A DNA stretch of 64,000 nucleotides from Verrucomicrobiota bacterium JB022 (GTDB taxonomy: Bacteria; Verrucomicrobiota; Verrucomicrobiia; Opitutales; Oceanipulchritudinaceae): positions 210,647-274,646 of the forward strand of contig JAUTCQ010000021.1 of NCBI GenBank assembly GCA_030673845.1. The letters are read 5' to 3'. Below the pieces are notes generated by a model. The model saw only the letters and a list, made by a program, of their open reading frames with translations, made no database searches and had not been told where the DNA came from. Position numbers and translations under genes: made by a program. This document shows, piece after piece, positions 26,905 to 36,198 of this stretch; positions within the stretch are counted from its first letter, which is position 1; every line of letters begins with the position of its first letter.

Positions 26905-27963
26905 ATGAACGAGCGCGTAACCATGCGGCAGATAGCGGAGAAAGCGGGAGTCCATTACACCACCGTATCACTTGCTATCCGAAAGCATCCCCGAATTCCC
27001 GCTGCCACCAGAGACCGCATCCTCAAGATTGCCGATGAGATGGGTTATGTGGAAGACGCGCACCTCTCTGCGCTCAATCAATACCGCATCAACAAGCGAG
27101 TCGGCAAAGGGCAGGTAAAGGCCGCGCTGGCGTGGATCAACGTGGCGGAATCCGCAGCTTACATCAAAGAGCACAAGTACATCCGCAGCTATTTCCGCGG
27201 GGCCGAAGAGCGTGCCAAAGCACTAGGTTATAATCTCGAGGTCATCTCTTTGTCGGCAGGCGGTATTTCCCCGGCGAGAATGGTACAGATCCTGAATGCG
27301 CGTTCCATCCGGGGTGTATTGCTGGGGCCGGTAGAACGCGGGCACCGCGAGATCGTCGCCGCGCTCCAGCAGATCGACTGGGCCCCCTATGCCGTTACGG
27401 CCTTCGGCTACTCATCTCGAGAGATCGCCTGCAACCGCGTAACCGTCGACCACTATACAGCCGCGCGGATGACCGTGTGGGAGTTCGCCAAGCGGGGATA
27501 CATGCGGCCCGGCATCCTGCTGGACGAAAACTCCAACCTGCGGCTCAACCGCCTCTGGCAGGCAGGCTTCCTCGCGGGTTGTGAAGACATGTATGGCAAG
27601 CAAACGGTGCCGCCTTGCCTGGTTTCGTCCGGCGAAAACCTGCTGTCGCGCTTCGAAAACTGGTACGAGAGCTTCGAACCCGACGCCATCGCTACGCAGA
27701 TGAGCCTCCGGGTAGAAGCTTACTTCCATAAATTCGGGCTCCAGATCCCGGAAGACGTCGGCATCGTCCACCTAGAGGATTCCGACCGCAATTTTGCGAT
27801 GATCAACCAGAACGATCAGGAGATTGGCAGGACCGCGATCAACCTCGTGGTGGGGGCGTTGCACCGCAACGAGTTCGGGCTGCCGCCCCATCCCCAGACC
27901 ACCCTCGTGCCGCCGATCTGGGAGAACGGATATTCCGTGAGGGCCCCCAGCCGCCAGGCCTGA
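26905..27963 (+). CDS. LacI-family transcriptional regulator
   Basis: A 352-residue regulator. The helix-turn-helix is at residues 6-27 ('TMRQIAEKAGVHYTTVSLAI'), followed by the hinge 'RILKIADEMGYVEDAHLSAL' and a periplasmic-binding-protein-like sensor domain ('RSIRGVLLGPVERGH', 'RVTVDHYTAARMTVWEFAKRG', 'EDVGIVHLEDSD'). It binds as a dimer to a palindrome and releases it on binding a sugar. It is divergent from the TonB receptor gene, with 124 bp between starts, so it most likely controls the polysaccharide locus at 14977-26780. The 2-hydroxyacid dehydrogenase gene follows 94 bp later on the same strand and may share its control. Confidence 0.92.
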   Translation: MNERVTMRQIAEKAGVHYTTVSLAIRKHPRIPAATRDRILKIADEMGYVEDAHLSALNQYRINKRVGKGQVKAALAWINVAESAAYIKEHKYIRSYFRGAEERAKALGYNLEVISLSAGGISPARMVQILNARSIRGVLLGPVERGHREIVAALQQIDWAPYAVTAFGYSSREIACNRVTVDHYTAARMTVWEFAKRGYMRPGILLDENSNLRLNRLWQAGFLAGCEDMYGKQTVPPCLVSSGENLLSRFENWYESFEPDAIATQMSLRVEAYFHKFGLQIPEDVGIVHLEDSDRNFAMINQNDQEIGRTAINLVVGALHRNEFGLPPHPQTTLVPPIWENGYSVRAPSRQA

Positions 27964-28057
27964 ACGGGGTCGGCCGCGGGCCGATCTACGGAGAGACTAG
28001 GAAAAGCATGGTTTGCGTCGAAAAGCCACATCAAGCTGAGGCATTTAACGCAAGACT

Positions 28058-29095
28058 ATGACAGACTCCATGTACGAAACCCCGCCACGAGCCCTTCTCA
28101 ATTGCTCCGCTAGAGAATGGCGCCGCGTCTTCAGCCCAGCAGTCGTGGAGCGCCTCCAGACCTTGCTCGACTTCGACCCATCGTGTCTCCCCGAATGCTA
28201 CCCCATTCCCGAGGAAACGCTACTGGACCAGCCAGCGGGAGCGACCGTCGCCCTCAGCACCTGGGGTTGCGCGCCTTTGACCGAGAATGTGCTGGAACGT
28301 CACCCCGACCTCAAGCTCATCATCCATGGCGCCGGCTCGATCCACAAGTTCCACACGCCTGAAGTTACCCAGCGCGGCATCGTCGTATGCTCCGCCGTGC
28401 ATCTGAATGCGCAGCCGGTAGCCGAGTTTTGCCTGGGTGTAATCCTCGCCTCACTCAAGGACCTCTACGGATGGAAGGAAAAACTCAAGCAGGAGGGCAC
28501 CCCAGATGGTTGGCGCAAGCTGGTGCTCGGCTTTTCGGGCGGCTATTACAAGACCAAGATTGGTTTGATTGGCTTTGGAGAGATCACCAAGTATCTGCTC
28601 ACGCTGCTGCAGAAGTTCGATTTCGACGTCTATGTCGCATCGCAATATTTCAGCAAGACCGACGAAAGGCGCTTTCGCGCCAGAAGCGCATCACTGGAGT
28701 GGATAATGAGTAATTGTAAAGTCGTATCTCTCCATAGTGCGAGCACGCCTAAAACCCGCCACATGATTAACGCGGACAACCTGAAGCTGCTCCAGCCCGG
28801 TGCAATTCTTATCAATACGGCCCGAGGTGCTATCATTTGTGAAGAAGACCTGGCCGCTCGCCTTAACCAAGGAGACATTACAGCTTATCTCGACGTGACG
28901 GATCCTGAGCCCCCGGCCTTGGATCATCCGTTTTACCAGCTTCCCAATTGCTACCTGACGCCGCATGTATCGGGGTCGATTTCAAACGAAGTCACGCGAC
29001 TCGGGGATTACGTGCTGAGGGAAGTCGAGAATTTTCTTTCGAACCACCCTCAGGAGAATTCGCTCGATTTGGCGAGCATCGCCTTGCGCGCATAG
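28058..29095 (+). CDS. D-isomer-specific 2-hydroxyacid dehydrogenase
   Basis: A 345-residue NAD(P)-dependent dehydrogenase. The Rossmann segment is 'KIGLIGFGEITKYL', where the usual GxGxxG ends in Thr instead of Gly. Catalytic residues are in place: Arg in 'NTARGAIICEEDL', the Glu-side segment 'DVTDPEPPALDHP', and His in 'LTPHVSGS'. The family reduces or oxidises 2-keto/2-hydroxy acids, which arise in uronic acid and deoxy-sugar breakdown. It follows the LacI gene and ends before a strong hairpin. The altered glycine may change the cofactor preference. Substrate not known. Confidence 0.85.
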   Translation: MTDSMYETPPRALLNCSAREWRRVFSPAVVERLQTLLDFDPSCLPECYPIPEETLLDQPAGATVALSTWGCAPLTENVLERHPDLKLIIHGAGSIHKFHTPEVTQRGIVVCSAVHLNAQPVAEFCLGVILASLKDLYGWKEKLKQEGTPDGWRKLVLGFSGGYYKTKIGLIGFGEITKYLLTLLQKFDFDVYVASQYFSKTDERRFRARSASLEWIMSNCKVVSLHSASTPKTRHMINADNLKLLQPGAILINTARGAIICEEDLAARLNQGDITAYLDVTDPEPPALDHPFYQLPNCYLTPHVSGSISNEVTRLGDYVLREVENFLSNHPQENSLDLASIALRA

Positions 29096-29142
29096 AAGGG
29101 AATTCACTTCCTGTCGCAAAACCTGCGGTAGGCGTTCAACAG

Positions 29143-29169
29143 GAAAGGGGGCCTATCCGGCCCCCTTTC
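29143..29169. terminator. Bidirectional terminator
   Basis: 'GAAAGGGGGCC' (29143-29153) pairs perfectly with 'GGCCCCCTTTC' (29159-29169) around a 5-base loop. It sits between convergent genes (dehydrogenase on plus, BNR protein on minus), so it can serve both. Confidence 0.75.
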
Positions 29170-29350
29170 ACATTTTGCAGCAGTAATTGGCGGCGGGCTG
29201 ATCCCCCAGATCGCGTTTCACCGCCACCGTTGCCAGCGGTCTTGTGTTTCCCTCGTTTCGGTCGTTCATCTACCAAAAGGCGGTGGTTTAGCCCTTTGCA
29301 GCGCATACCACCGCCCCACCCTTCACGTTGGGCAGAAGCTCTGTGCCTTC

Positions 29351-30667
29351 TCAAGGCGCGGCGCTCAAATCCACCGCAAATACCGGCCACTTCCCGGAAT
29401 AGTCCGAGCGGTCTTCTTCTCGGTTCTTCTGCTGGATCAGCATTTCGAACTCAGGCCGCCCCTGGTCAATAAAAGCGGTCTGCCAGGCCCGATCGGAGCC
29501 GTTACCGAATGGGATTTCCGACTCCAGCACGAGGCGCCACTCGCGGGCAGCCTCATCCAGCTCCCAAACCTGAAGCTGGCTGGTCGTCACATCCACATGT
29601 GAAGCCATTCGCAGCGTGCCGTCTTCCTTGCGCCGCAGGTCGGTGGGAAAGCCGGGCGCGATTTCCCGATGCTGCCACTCCCCGTCGCGATGAACCGCCC
29701 AGTGGACCGTCCGATCGCGACTGTAGGCGACAACAGGCTCACCCGTGTCGAGGTGAGTCGAGACCAGCCCGCGGATCAGCAGGTCGTCGGGAGCCGGGCC
29801 CGACTCGACCACGATGCAATGCGCCAGCATTTCGTCCAGGTCGATCAGGTCTCCGAGCTCGGTGCCGTCGGCTGCCATCCAGGTCTCGGTCTCGGGCATA
29901 AAGTAGGCAAAATACGCGTTGCGGGAGCCCCGGTTGTGCCCGGTGGGCCCTCCGTGCATCGTCCAGGCAAACTGGATACGCAGGGGGTGTTCTGGCGTCG
30001 CCGCTTCCACTTCGAAGTTGTTGGCGTAGACCTCGTCGTATTTGCCTGGGTCCTTTTTCTGGGAATCGAAAGCTGGGCGGTGCTCTGACCAAGTGGCACC
30101 GTGGTCGACCGATTTGATGTAACCAAAGGGCCGGTAGGGCCAACGGATATCCATATTGACGGAGTAGAAGACATACACCGCGTCTTCGGTTGAAATCAGC
30201 ATCGGGTATGCGTTCTTGCCGACCGCAATCTCTCGCGTTTCCCATTCGCCCATCAAGTCGTGGGGCTGGTTTGCCCGTGCGAGGAAAAGGCTGTCTCCGT
30301 GGTCGGCCCAGGCGATCATGAGGCGGCCGTCGGGCGCCTGCGCCATGTTGGGGTAGTTGTGGTAGTCGGGCCGCGAAAAGTATTCAAGGTGTCGGATCTC
30401 CTTGACCGGAGACCACTCGCCCGCGGCATGATCAAAAGCGCGGCCAAACACGCTCATCCCGCCACCATTCCAGCAGACAAAGGTCTTGCCGGCAGCAGCG
30501 TCGTAGAGGCCATATCCATGCGGCCGCCGGCAGCCATAAGTGGCATTGGTGGCGATTTCCTGAAACTGGGCGGTCTCGTTGCCGTCGGAGCCCTGCAAAG
30601 GGGCGCAACCGGACAGCATCAAGGGAAGCAGTAGACTGCAAAGGTAGCTAGGCTGAATGTGCATCAT
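29351..30667 (-). CDS. Secreted BNR_4-type propeller protein (polysaccharide lyase/rhamnosidase-like)
   Basis: A 438-residue exported protein with a lipoprotein-like signal ('LLLPLMLSGC' around residue 21). The body is a BNR_4 propeller: 'YGCRRPHGYGLYDAAAGKTF', 'YHNYPNMAQAPDGRLMIAWA', 'KNAYPMLISTEDAVYVFYSV', 'SVDHGATWS', 'WTMHGGPTGHNRGSRNAYFA'. Relatives include ulvan and rhamnose-glucuronate lyases (PL24/PL25/PL42) and the GH145 rhamnosidases; which activity applies cannot be told. The C-terminal domain of the next gene upstream (30746-34432) is a close paralogue. It lies 78 bp behind that gene's start of termination zone, so it may have its own promoter. Confidence 0.75.
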   Translation of the reverse strand: MMHIQPSYLCSLLLPLMLSGCAPLQGSDGNETAQFQEIATNATYGCRRPHGYGLYDAAAGKTFVCWNGGGMSVFGRAFDHAAGEWSPVKEIRHLEYFSRPDYHNYPNMAQAPDGRLMIAWADHGDSLFLARANQPHDLMGEWETREIAVGKNAYPMLISTEDAVYVFYSVNMDIRWPYRPFGYIKSVDHGATWSEHRPAFDSQKKDPGKYDEVYANNFEVEAATPEHPLRIQFAWTMHGGPTGHNRGSRNAYFAYFMPETETWMAADGTELGDLIDLDEMLAHCIVVESGPAPDDLLIRGLVSTHLDTGEPVVAYSRDRTVHWAVHRDGEWQHREIAPGFPTDLRRKEDGTLRMASHVDVTTSQLQVWELDEAAREWRLVLESEIPFGNGSDRAWQTAFIDQGRPEFEMLIQQKNREEDRSDYSGKWPVFAVDLSAAP

Positions 30668-30699
30668 GATAGGTCATTCACGTCTGATTGAAAAAACAA

Positions 30700-30730
30700 A
30701 AGGAACGGGAGTGATAGGCTCCCGTTCCTT
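30700..30730 (-). terminator. Rho-independent terminator of the 1228-residue protein gene
   Basis: Twelve-base perfect stem 'AAGGAACGGGAG/CTCCCGTTCCTT' with a 7-base loop. Read on the minus strand it is followed by a T-rich run ('TTTGTTTTTTC'), a canonical terminator 16 bp after the stop. Confidence 0.85.
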
Positions 30731-30745
30731 GCCTCAGAGATGTAG

Positions 30746-33700
30746 TTAGGGTGCAGTCGTGCCCCCGATGGCCCAGACGGGCCAGGTACCGGAGTAGTTG
30801 CTCGTCTCCTCGCTGCTGTTGATCTGCTGGATCATGATCTCCAGCTCAGGCTGCCCATCGTCGATGAAGCCAGCCTGCCAAACGGTGTTTGCGCCGTTTT
30901 CAAACGGGATCGGCTGTTCGAAGGTCTTGAGCCATGCCCCGCCCGGCGCAACGCTCGTGAAGAGCTGCAGGCTGTAGCTGCTGCCCGTGCGGACCAATGC
31001 ACGCACGTCGCCCGTCGCCGTCCGCTGGATGTCGCGCGCCATGCCGACGCCCACGTAGTCGTGTTCCCATGCCCCGTTCTGGTAGGTCGCGACATAACAG
31101 GTGCCCATCAGGGAGTAAACAACGGCGGGCACGCCCCCGTCGAAATGCGTCGCAGCCAGACCGCCCACGAGGATGCCACTCGGCTCCGGTCCCGACTGGA
31201 CCACCACGCAGTGCGCCTGCATCTCGGCATAGTCGATGGTTACGCCGAGATCGGTGCCGTCGACGGCTTGCCAGGTGCCAGTCGCAGGGATGAAGTAGGC
31301 GAAATAGCCGTTGTGAGACCCGATGTTGTGACCATTGGGCCCACCGTGCATCGACCAGACAAAGTGGATGCGGTCGGGCTGGCCACCAATGCCGGGCTCG
31401 AGGTGGAAGTCGTTGACATACGGCTCATCGTAGTGGCCGGGGTCCATTTTGGCCGAGTCGATCGCGTTCTGGTGGGTGGACCAGGTGGCGCCGTTGTCCT
31501 CTGAACGAATGAAGCCGAAGGACCGGTAAGGCCAGCTGATGTCTTCCTGCACGTTGTAGAAGATAAAGACCGAACTTCCCCAGGCCAAGATCATCGGGTA
31601 AGCGTTGCCGTTGTCACTAATCTTCTCGTGCGTCCAAGCCGTATCCAGGGTATGAGGATCCGAAGCACGCAGGAGGTATAATTCGTCGGCGTGATCTGCA
31701 TACGTAATCAACAAGTCGCCGTTCGGGGCCTGGGCCATGTTCGGGTAGTTGTGATAAACGTAGGTCTCGTAATAATTGAGGGTCTGGATTTTGGAAGCCG
31801 CGCCCCAGGTGCCGGTCGCATGGTCGAACGCACGCCCGTAGATGCTCATGCCGTCACCGTTCCAGCAAACGAAGGTCTTATCCGCCACGGCGTCGTAGAG
31901 GCCGTAGCCGTGGGGGCGACGCGAGCCGTAGGAGGCATTGGAGGCCAGCTTGGTGAAGGCACCCACCTGCCTCAGGTCGTCGAGCGGGCCCGCAAAGAAA
32001 TTGCGCCACTCCCACTCCCCGGAAGCATCGGTGTAAACCCACGGGCTGGCGTCTTCACTGGCGAAGAACCAATAGACCTCGTTCGCCGGCTTCATCCAGT
32101 AACCATCCGGTGCTTCGTAAACGTAGATCCAGTCCTGCATCGTGTCGCTGTAAACCCAGGGATACATGTCCCAGATCCAGCCGATGAGAGTGTGTTTCCA
32201 GGTAATCTGGTCGGAAGGTTCGAACGGGCTGTTGAGCGACGCAAGGACCTCGATTTGCATGGTTGCCTCTGCGCTGCCAGCCTGGCCATCGGTAGCGGTA
32301 AACACCACCGTATAACTGCCTTCGTCGCCCGCGAGCGGCAGACCCGTCAGCGTCTGAGTATTGCCGTCAAAAGTCATCCACGCCGGAAGAGGTCCACCTT
32401 CCAGAGAAGCTGCAATTGTGATCGGGTCTCCCTCGTCGTCCGCGAAAAGGTCTTCGGGCAGCGTCACCGTCAACGCGTCGTTGGTCTGGACGGAAGCGCC
32501 AGACAGCAGGCGAAGGGCGAAAGGCGGCTGATTGGTCTCGTCGTAGGTTTCCTTGTAGAGAGACAAGGACGTCACGGCATACCCATCGGCCGTGTTGGGA
32601 GCCAGGAAAAAGGCGACCGTATCAAAGGCGGTGGTGGCCGTTTCCACGTCAACAGCGGTAGCTTCGTAGCCGGTGATCGAGCCACCGGTAATGCTGACCG
32701 CGATGGTCGCTTCGTCGCCTCCGGAGCGCTCGATCGTCAATTGGGCTGAATAAGTCACCCCCGCTTCAAACATACCTCCGCGCACAGTGGTGGTGTCGAG
32801 ACGCGTGACATAAGCATCGTAGCCGTGGATCAGCTTGGGCGACTCGCCATCGCGCTGCGAAACACGCAGTGCCGGCCCCGGCTCTTCCGTCGTCCCGGTA
32901 TTGAGGTGGGTGCCGACCATGTAGCCTCGGTAGTTCCCAAACACGCTCACGTCGGGTGAGAGTCCATACCCGTCTTCGGCCACGCGCGTGCCCAGGCTGG
33001 AATCATAAAGGCCGAACCTGAACCCGTCGAAGAGCCCCGCCGCGGCAATGTCGCTCGTAAATTCAAAGTCGAATTCCAGCGTCAGCTTCTCGCCCGGCTC
33101 CAGCGAAACCTGTCCGTTTTCGGTGAAGTAGCCGACGGAGACCACATTGCGCATCGCGCCAAACAGCGTCTCTGGTTCATAGTAGACGTTGACGGCGCTG
33201 ACCAAAGAAGAATACCAGGCAGCGGTAGCCGGCAACTGCTGGAGGTGACGACCTGCGGCGGGAAAGGACTCCACCAGCAGCGTCAGGCGGTTCGTCGGCG
33301 GCGCAGGCGGGATCACGACTGAGCCTGCAATCTCGAGCGTGAAGGTAGTTTGGACGGTGCCGCCTTGGCCGTCGTCGGCCGTCACCACGATCACGTAGGT
33401 GCCAATGTCGTTGGCGGTAGGCGCGGCGTTGAAACGGCCTTCTGCGGCATCGAAGGTCAGCCAGGCGGGCAGTTCCGCCCCACCCTCCAAGCTGGCCGAG
33501 AGCGTCAGGCTGTCACCATCCGCATCCACGAAAGCGCCTGGCGGCAAGCTCCATTCGCTTTGCGCCCCGGCATCCACGGAGGTGTCGGCGGGCTCGACCT
33601 CGACGGTCGGCGTCTGATTGGGCGGAGGAGCCACCTGCTCGGAAACTACGCAACGGGTAATCTGGTACCCGCCACTGACGTTGTTTGGCAGGAAAAATGC

Positions 33701-34432
33701 GACCATGTCGAAAGCAAAAACGGGATCGGTGGTGTCCACCACCATCGTCGAGTAGCCCGACAAATCGCCGCCCGTCACATCGGTGGAGACGGTAACTTCC
33801 GCCGCATCGGTTCGTGCGATCGTCACTTTGGCCGAGTAAGTCACTCCGGCTTCAAAAGTGCCTTGGCGAGTCGTAGCCGCCTCATCAAGGCGGGTGTAGC
33901 CGTCATTGCTGTGGATTAACTTGGGAGAACTCTTGTCGCGCCGGTCCATCCGGATCGCGCTGCTCCCCACGTTCACGTTCCAGCTGACCATGTAGCCGCG
34001 ATAGGCAGAGAAGTCCGTATTGGTGAGGCCCGTGCCGTCAGCTTCAACGCGATTACCTGCCGACGAATCGTAGACGCCGAAACGGAATCCGTTGTAAAGA
34101 CCGGCCGTGGTGACGGTGCCGGTCAGCACGACATCGAACTCGACGACCAGAGCTTCACCTGCGTCCAAGGTGAAGGCACCTGCGTCCGTGAAATAAGCGA
34201 ACAAATGGGAATTCGCGGGCAAACCGACGAAAGAGCCCGTTTCATAGGCGATGTCGGCGGTGCCCCGCGAGCTGTGCCATGCGGCCGTGTCCGGCAGATC
34301 CCGCAGGGTGCGCCCGTCGACCGGAAAGCTCTCTTCCAGCAGCACATCTGCGCTCAAGGAGCCGCAGAGGCAGGCGGAAAGAAGCATCCATCCACCAGAC
34401 GGTGAGAAAATACCTTTCAGAAACTGTATCAT
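30746..34432 (-). CDS. Large multidomain secreted glycan-active protein with BNR_4 domain
   Basis: A 1228-residue exported protein. Signal peptide 1-29 ('LLSACLCGSLSA'). Then a jelly-roll domain (about 30-265), a cadherin-like He_PIG domain (about 275-375, 'LPAWLTFDAAEGRFNAAPT'), a second copy of the jelly-roll (about 385-635) and a second He_PIG domain (about 640-735, 'LPAWMTFDGNTQTLTGLPL'). A Trp-rich unit (about 745-815, 'GWIWDMYPWVYSDTMQDW') follows, and last a BNR_4 propeller (about 830-1225) close to the protein at 29351-30667. The doubled jelly-roll/He_PIG block is an internal tandem repeat. Probably it binds and cleaves an acidic polysaccharide at the cell surface. Its own terminator follows. 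Confidence 0.8.
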   Translation of the reverse strand: MIQFLKGIFSPSGGWMLLSACLCGSLSADVLLEESFPVDGRTLRDLPDTAAWHSSRGTADIAYETGSFVGLPANSHLFAYFTDAGAFTLDAGEALVVEFDVVLTGTVTTAGLYNGFRFGVYDSSAGNRVEADGTGLTNTDFSAYRGYMVSWNVNVGSSAIRMDRRDKSSPKLIHSNDGYTRLDEAATTRQGTFEAGVTYSAKVTIARTDAAEVTVSTDVTGGDLSGYSTMVVDTTDPVFAFDMVAFFLPNNVSGGYQITRCVVSEQVAPPPNQTPTVEVEPADTSVDAGAQSEWSLPPGAFVDADGDSLTLSASLEGGAELPAWLTFDAAEGRFNAAPTANDIGTYVIVVTADDGQGGTVQTTFTLEIAGSVVIPPAPPTNRLTLLVESFPAAGRHLQQLPATAAWYSSLVSAVNVYYEPETLFGAMRNVVSVGYFTENGQVSLEPGEKLTLEFDFEFTSDIAAAGLFDGFRFGLYDSSLGTRVAEDGYGLSPDVSVFGNYRGYMVGTHLNTGTTEEPGPALRVSQRDGESPKLIHGYDAYVTRLDTTTVRGGMFEAGVTYSAQLTIERSGGDEATIAVSITGGSITGYEATAVDVETATTAFDTVAFFLAPNTADGYAVTSLSLYKETYDETNQPPFALRLLSGASVQTNDALTVTLPEDLFADDEGDPITIAASLEGGPLPAWMTFDGNTQTLTGLPLAGDEGSYTVVFTATDGQAGSAEATMQIEVLASLNSPFEPSDQITWKHTLIGWIWDMYPWVYSDTMQDWIYVYEAPDGYWMKPANEVYWFFASEDASPWVYTDASGEWEWRNFFAGPLDDLRQVGAFTKLASNASYGSRRPHGYGLYDAVADKTFVCWNGDGMSIYGRAFDHATGTWGAASKIQTLNYYETYVYHNYPNMAQAPNGDLLITYADHADELYLLRASDPHTLDTAWTHEKISDNGNAYPMILAWGSSVFIFYNVQEDISWPYRSFGFIRSEDNGATWSTHQNAIDSAKMDPGHYDEPYVNDFHLEPGIGGQPDRIHFVWSMHGGPNGHNIGSHNGYFAYFIPATGTWQAVDGTDLGVTIDYAEMQAHCVVVQSGPEPSGILVGGLAATHFDGGVPAVVYSLMGTCYVATYQNGAWEHDYVGVGMARDIQRTATGDVRALVRTGSSYSLQLFTSVAPGGAWLKTFEQPIPFENGANTVWQAGFIDDGQPELEIMIQQINSSEETSNYSGTWPVWAIGGTTAP

Positions 34433-34507
34433 TGGGGGGGAGGAGTAGGAGTTATCAGTGGGGTAAGGAGGTCGGGAGTTAATCCCGAGGACAAAATCGG
34501 AGACAAT

Positions 34508-34522
34508 GAGACTTCCAGTCTC
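34508..34522 (-). terminator. Small hairpin after the cstA-like gene
   Basis: 'GAGACT-TCC-AGTCTC' is a perfect six-pair hairpin 45 bp past the stop of the CstA-type gene. A second perfect hairpin 'TCGGGA-GTTAA-TCCCGA' lies at 34472-34488. Neither has a T-run, so the assignment as a terminator is tentative. Confidence 0.4.
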
Positions 34523-34566
34523 TCTGGTGATCCAGGGCGGCGGGCCTGTGTTTCAACTGCGGTCAT

Positions 34567-36198
34567 TCAAACCTCCGGCGACAAGTCGGCGCCCAGCGGT
34601 TTCAGATGCTTGCGCGACTTGAAAACGCTTCGAGCCGCCATGGTCACCACCACGCACCCCAGGATGATCATCCCCAGCGCCAGCAACCCCAGGAGGCTCA
34701 ACCCTCCCTGTGCTCGCACAATGAGGAAAAGCGCCGTCAACGGCATCACGACCATCAGCACTGCAGGCACCAGAAGAAATCCATACTTGATGCGACGCCG
34801 CTTGAGATAGACCAGCACCGTCACGAGCGAAAGGGCTGCCATCAGCTGGTTCGTCGCGCCAAAAAGCAGCCACACCGCACGCCACACTGGTTGGCCGTCG
34901 ATCGTGGTAAAGGAAAGGGCCGCCGGGAGGACGAGGACAGCCGCCGTCCCTGCCCAGCGTGTAAGGGTGTTTTGGCAACCGCACAGCTCTTCCAGGATGA
35001 AGCGTCCCAACCGGGTACAGGTGTCGAGCGTCGTCAGCAGAAAAGCGGCGACGGCCAGGCTGGCGAAGGTGAGCCCCCAGACGGGCGGTATCCCGAGCCG
35101 CGCCATGAAAACGGAGCTGCCGGTCGCGAAGATCTGCACCGCATTGCTGCCCGTCTGCTGGAGCTGGTCCGGCCGGAGGATCGCGAGGGTGGCCAAAGCA
35201 AAAACCGCGAGGAGCCCCTCGACCAACATTCCCCCATAGCCGATCCGGCGGACGTCGGTCTCGGTGTTCAACTGGCGGGCGGTCGTCCCGCTCGCCACCA
35301 CGCTGTGAAAGCCACTGCAGGCCCCACACGCGACGGTCGTAAAAAGGATCGGTACCAGTGGGCCGGCAGCTTCGGTTTCCCAACCGCTGAAAAAGGCGAG
35401 CTCCACCGGCTGATCGATCGCCAGCAACGCGCCTCCGAGGCCGAAAACGATCAACCCATAAAGGAACGTCGCGCTCAGAAAATCGCGAGGCTGCAGCAAC
35501 ACGTTTACCGGCAACACTGCGGCGAGGAAGCAGTAGGCCAGAAGCAGCCCCACCCAAAGATCGCGCGAGCCCCAATCCGCCGGGAACCAGTGGCCAAGCG
35601 CCAACCCGAACCACGTGAGCGGCACAAAGACCAGCAGCTGCGCCCAGAAGGGCATCGATGTCTTCCGCAGAGTCAGCCCGAATATCAGCGCGACAACCAC
35701 GAACCAGCCCGAGGAGGTGGCCACCGCCGGAGTTGCCTCAAAGGTGGCGGCGGTCAAGTCGAGGAAGACCACGATCAGGTAGATCAGCGTCAACAGGACG
35801 AACAGCAGGATGAGGTTGCCCGTGGTAGGCCCAATCAGGCTCCGGGCGCTCTCGGCGAGCGTCTTGCCACGGTTGCGCACGCTGATAAACGCCGACCCGT
35901 AATCATGCACACCCCCTACGAAAATCGCCCCGAGCAGAATCCACATCCAGGTGGGCCCCCAGCCAAAATACAGCCCGGCCAGAATCGGCCCCACAATGGG
36001 CCCAGCACCGGCAATTGAAGAGAAATGGTGCCCGAAAACCACACTGGCGCGGGAAGGCACAAAATCGACCCCGTCTTGCTGCACGTGGGCGGGAGTCTTG
36101 CGCGCCGGCAGAATCTGGAAGCGGCGGTCGAGAAAGCGGCCATACCAACGGAAGGCGAGCGCGAAAACCAGGGCGCTGATGAGAAGGATCCAGGTCAT
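34567..36198 (-). CDS. Carbon starvation protein CstA-family transporter
   Basis: The start at 36198 ('MTWILLISALVFALAFRWYG') gives 543 residues; the frame continues upstream for 85 more codons, but that part is not CstA-like. About 15 membrane helices. Family marks: 'GVDFVPSRASVVFGHHFSSI', 'AGAGPIVGPILAG' and 'GAIFVGGVHDYGSAFISVR' in the N-terminal half, 'CSGFHSVVASGTTARQL' and 'LFGATNQLMAALSL' in the C-terminal half. CstA/BtsT proteins import peptides or pyruvate at the inner membrane. The gene is preceded by a structured leader of about 300 bp. Neighbouring sugar genes make pyruvate uptake plausible, without proof. Confidence 0.9.
   Translation of the reverse strand: MTWILLISALVFALAFRWYGRFLDRRFQILPARKTPAHVQQDGVDFVPSRASVVFGHHFSSIAGAGPIVGPILAGLYFGWGPTWMWILLGAIFVGGVHDYGSAFISVRNRGKTLAESARSLIGPTTGNLILLFVLLTLIYLIVVFLDLTAATFEATPAVATSSGWFVVVALIFGLTLRKTSMPFWAQLLVFVPLTWFGLALGHWFPADWGSRDLWVGLLLAYCFLAAVLPVNVLLQPRDFLSATFLYGLIVFGLGGALLAIDQPVELAFFSGWETEAAGPLVPILFTTVACGACSGFHSVVASGTTARQLNTETDVRRIGYGGMLVEGLLAVFALATLAILRPDQLQQTGSNAVQIFATGSSVFMARLGIPPVWGLTFASLAVAAFLLTTLDTCTRLGRFILEELCGCQNTLTRWAGTAAVLVLPAALSFTTIDGQPVWRAVWLLFGATNQLMAALSLVTVLVYLKRRRIKYGFLLVPAVLMVVMPLTALFLIVRAQGGLSLLGLLALGMIILGCVVVTMAARSVFKSRKHLKPLGADLSPEV

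Noticed and set aside
34606..36018. 470-codon plus-strand frame rich in Gln, Arg and His
   Set aside because: Mirror of the CstA-type transporter gene; the composition is what antisense of hydrophobic codons gives.
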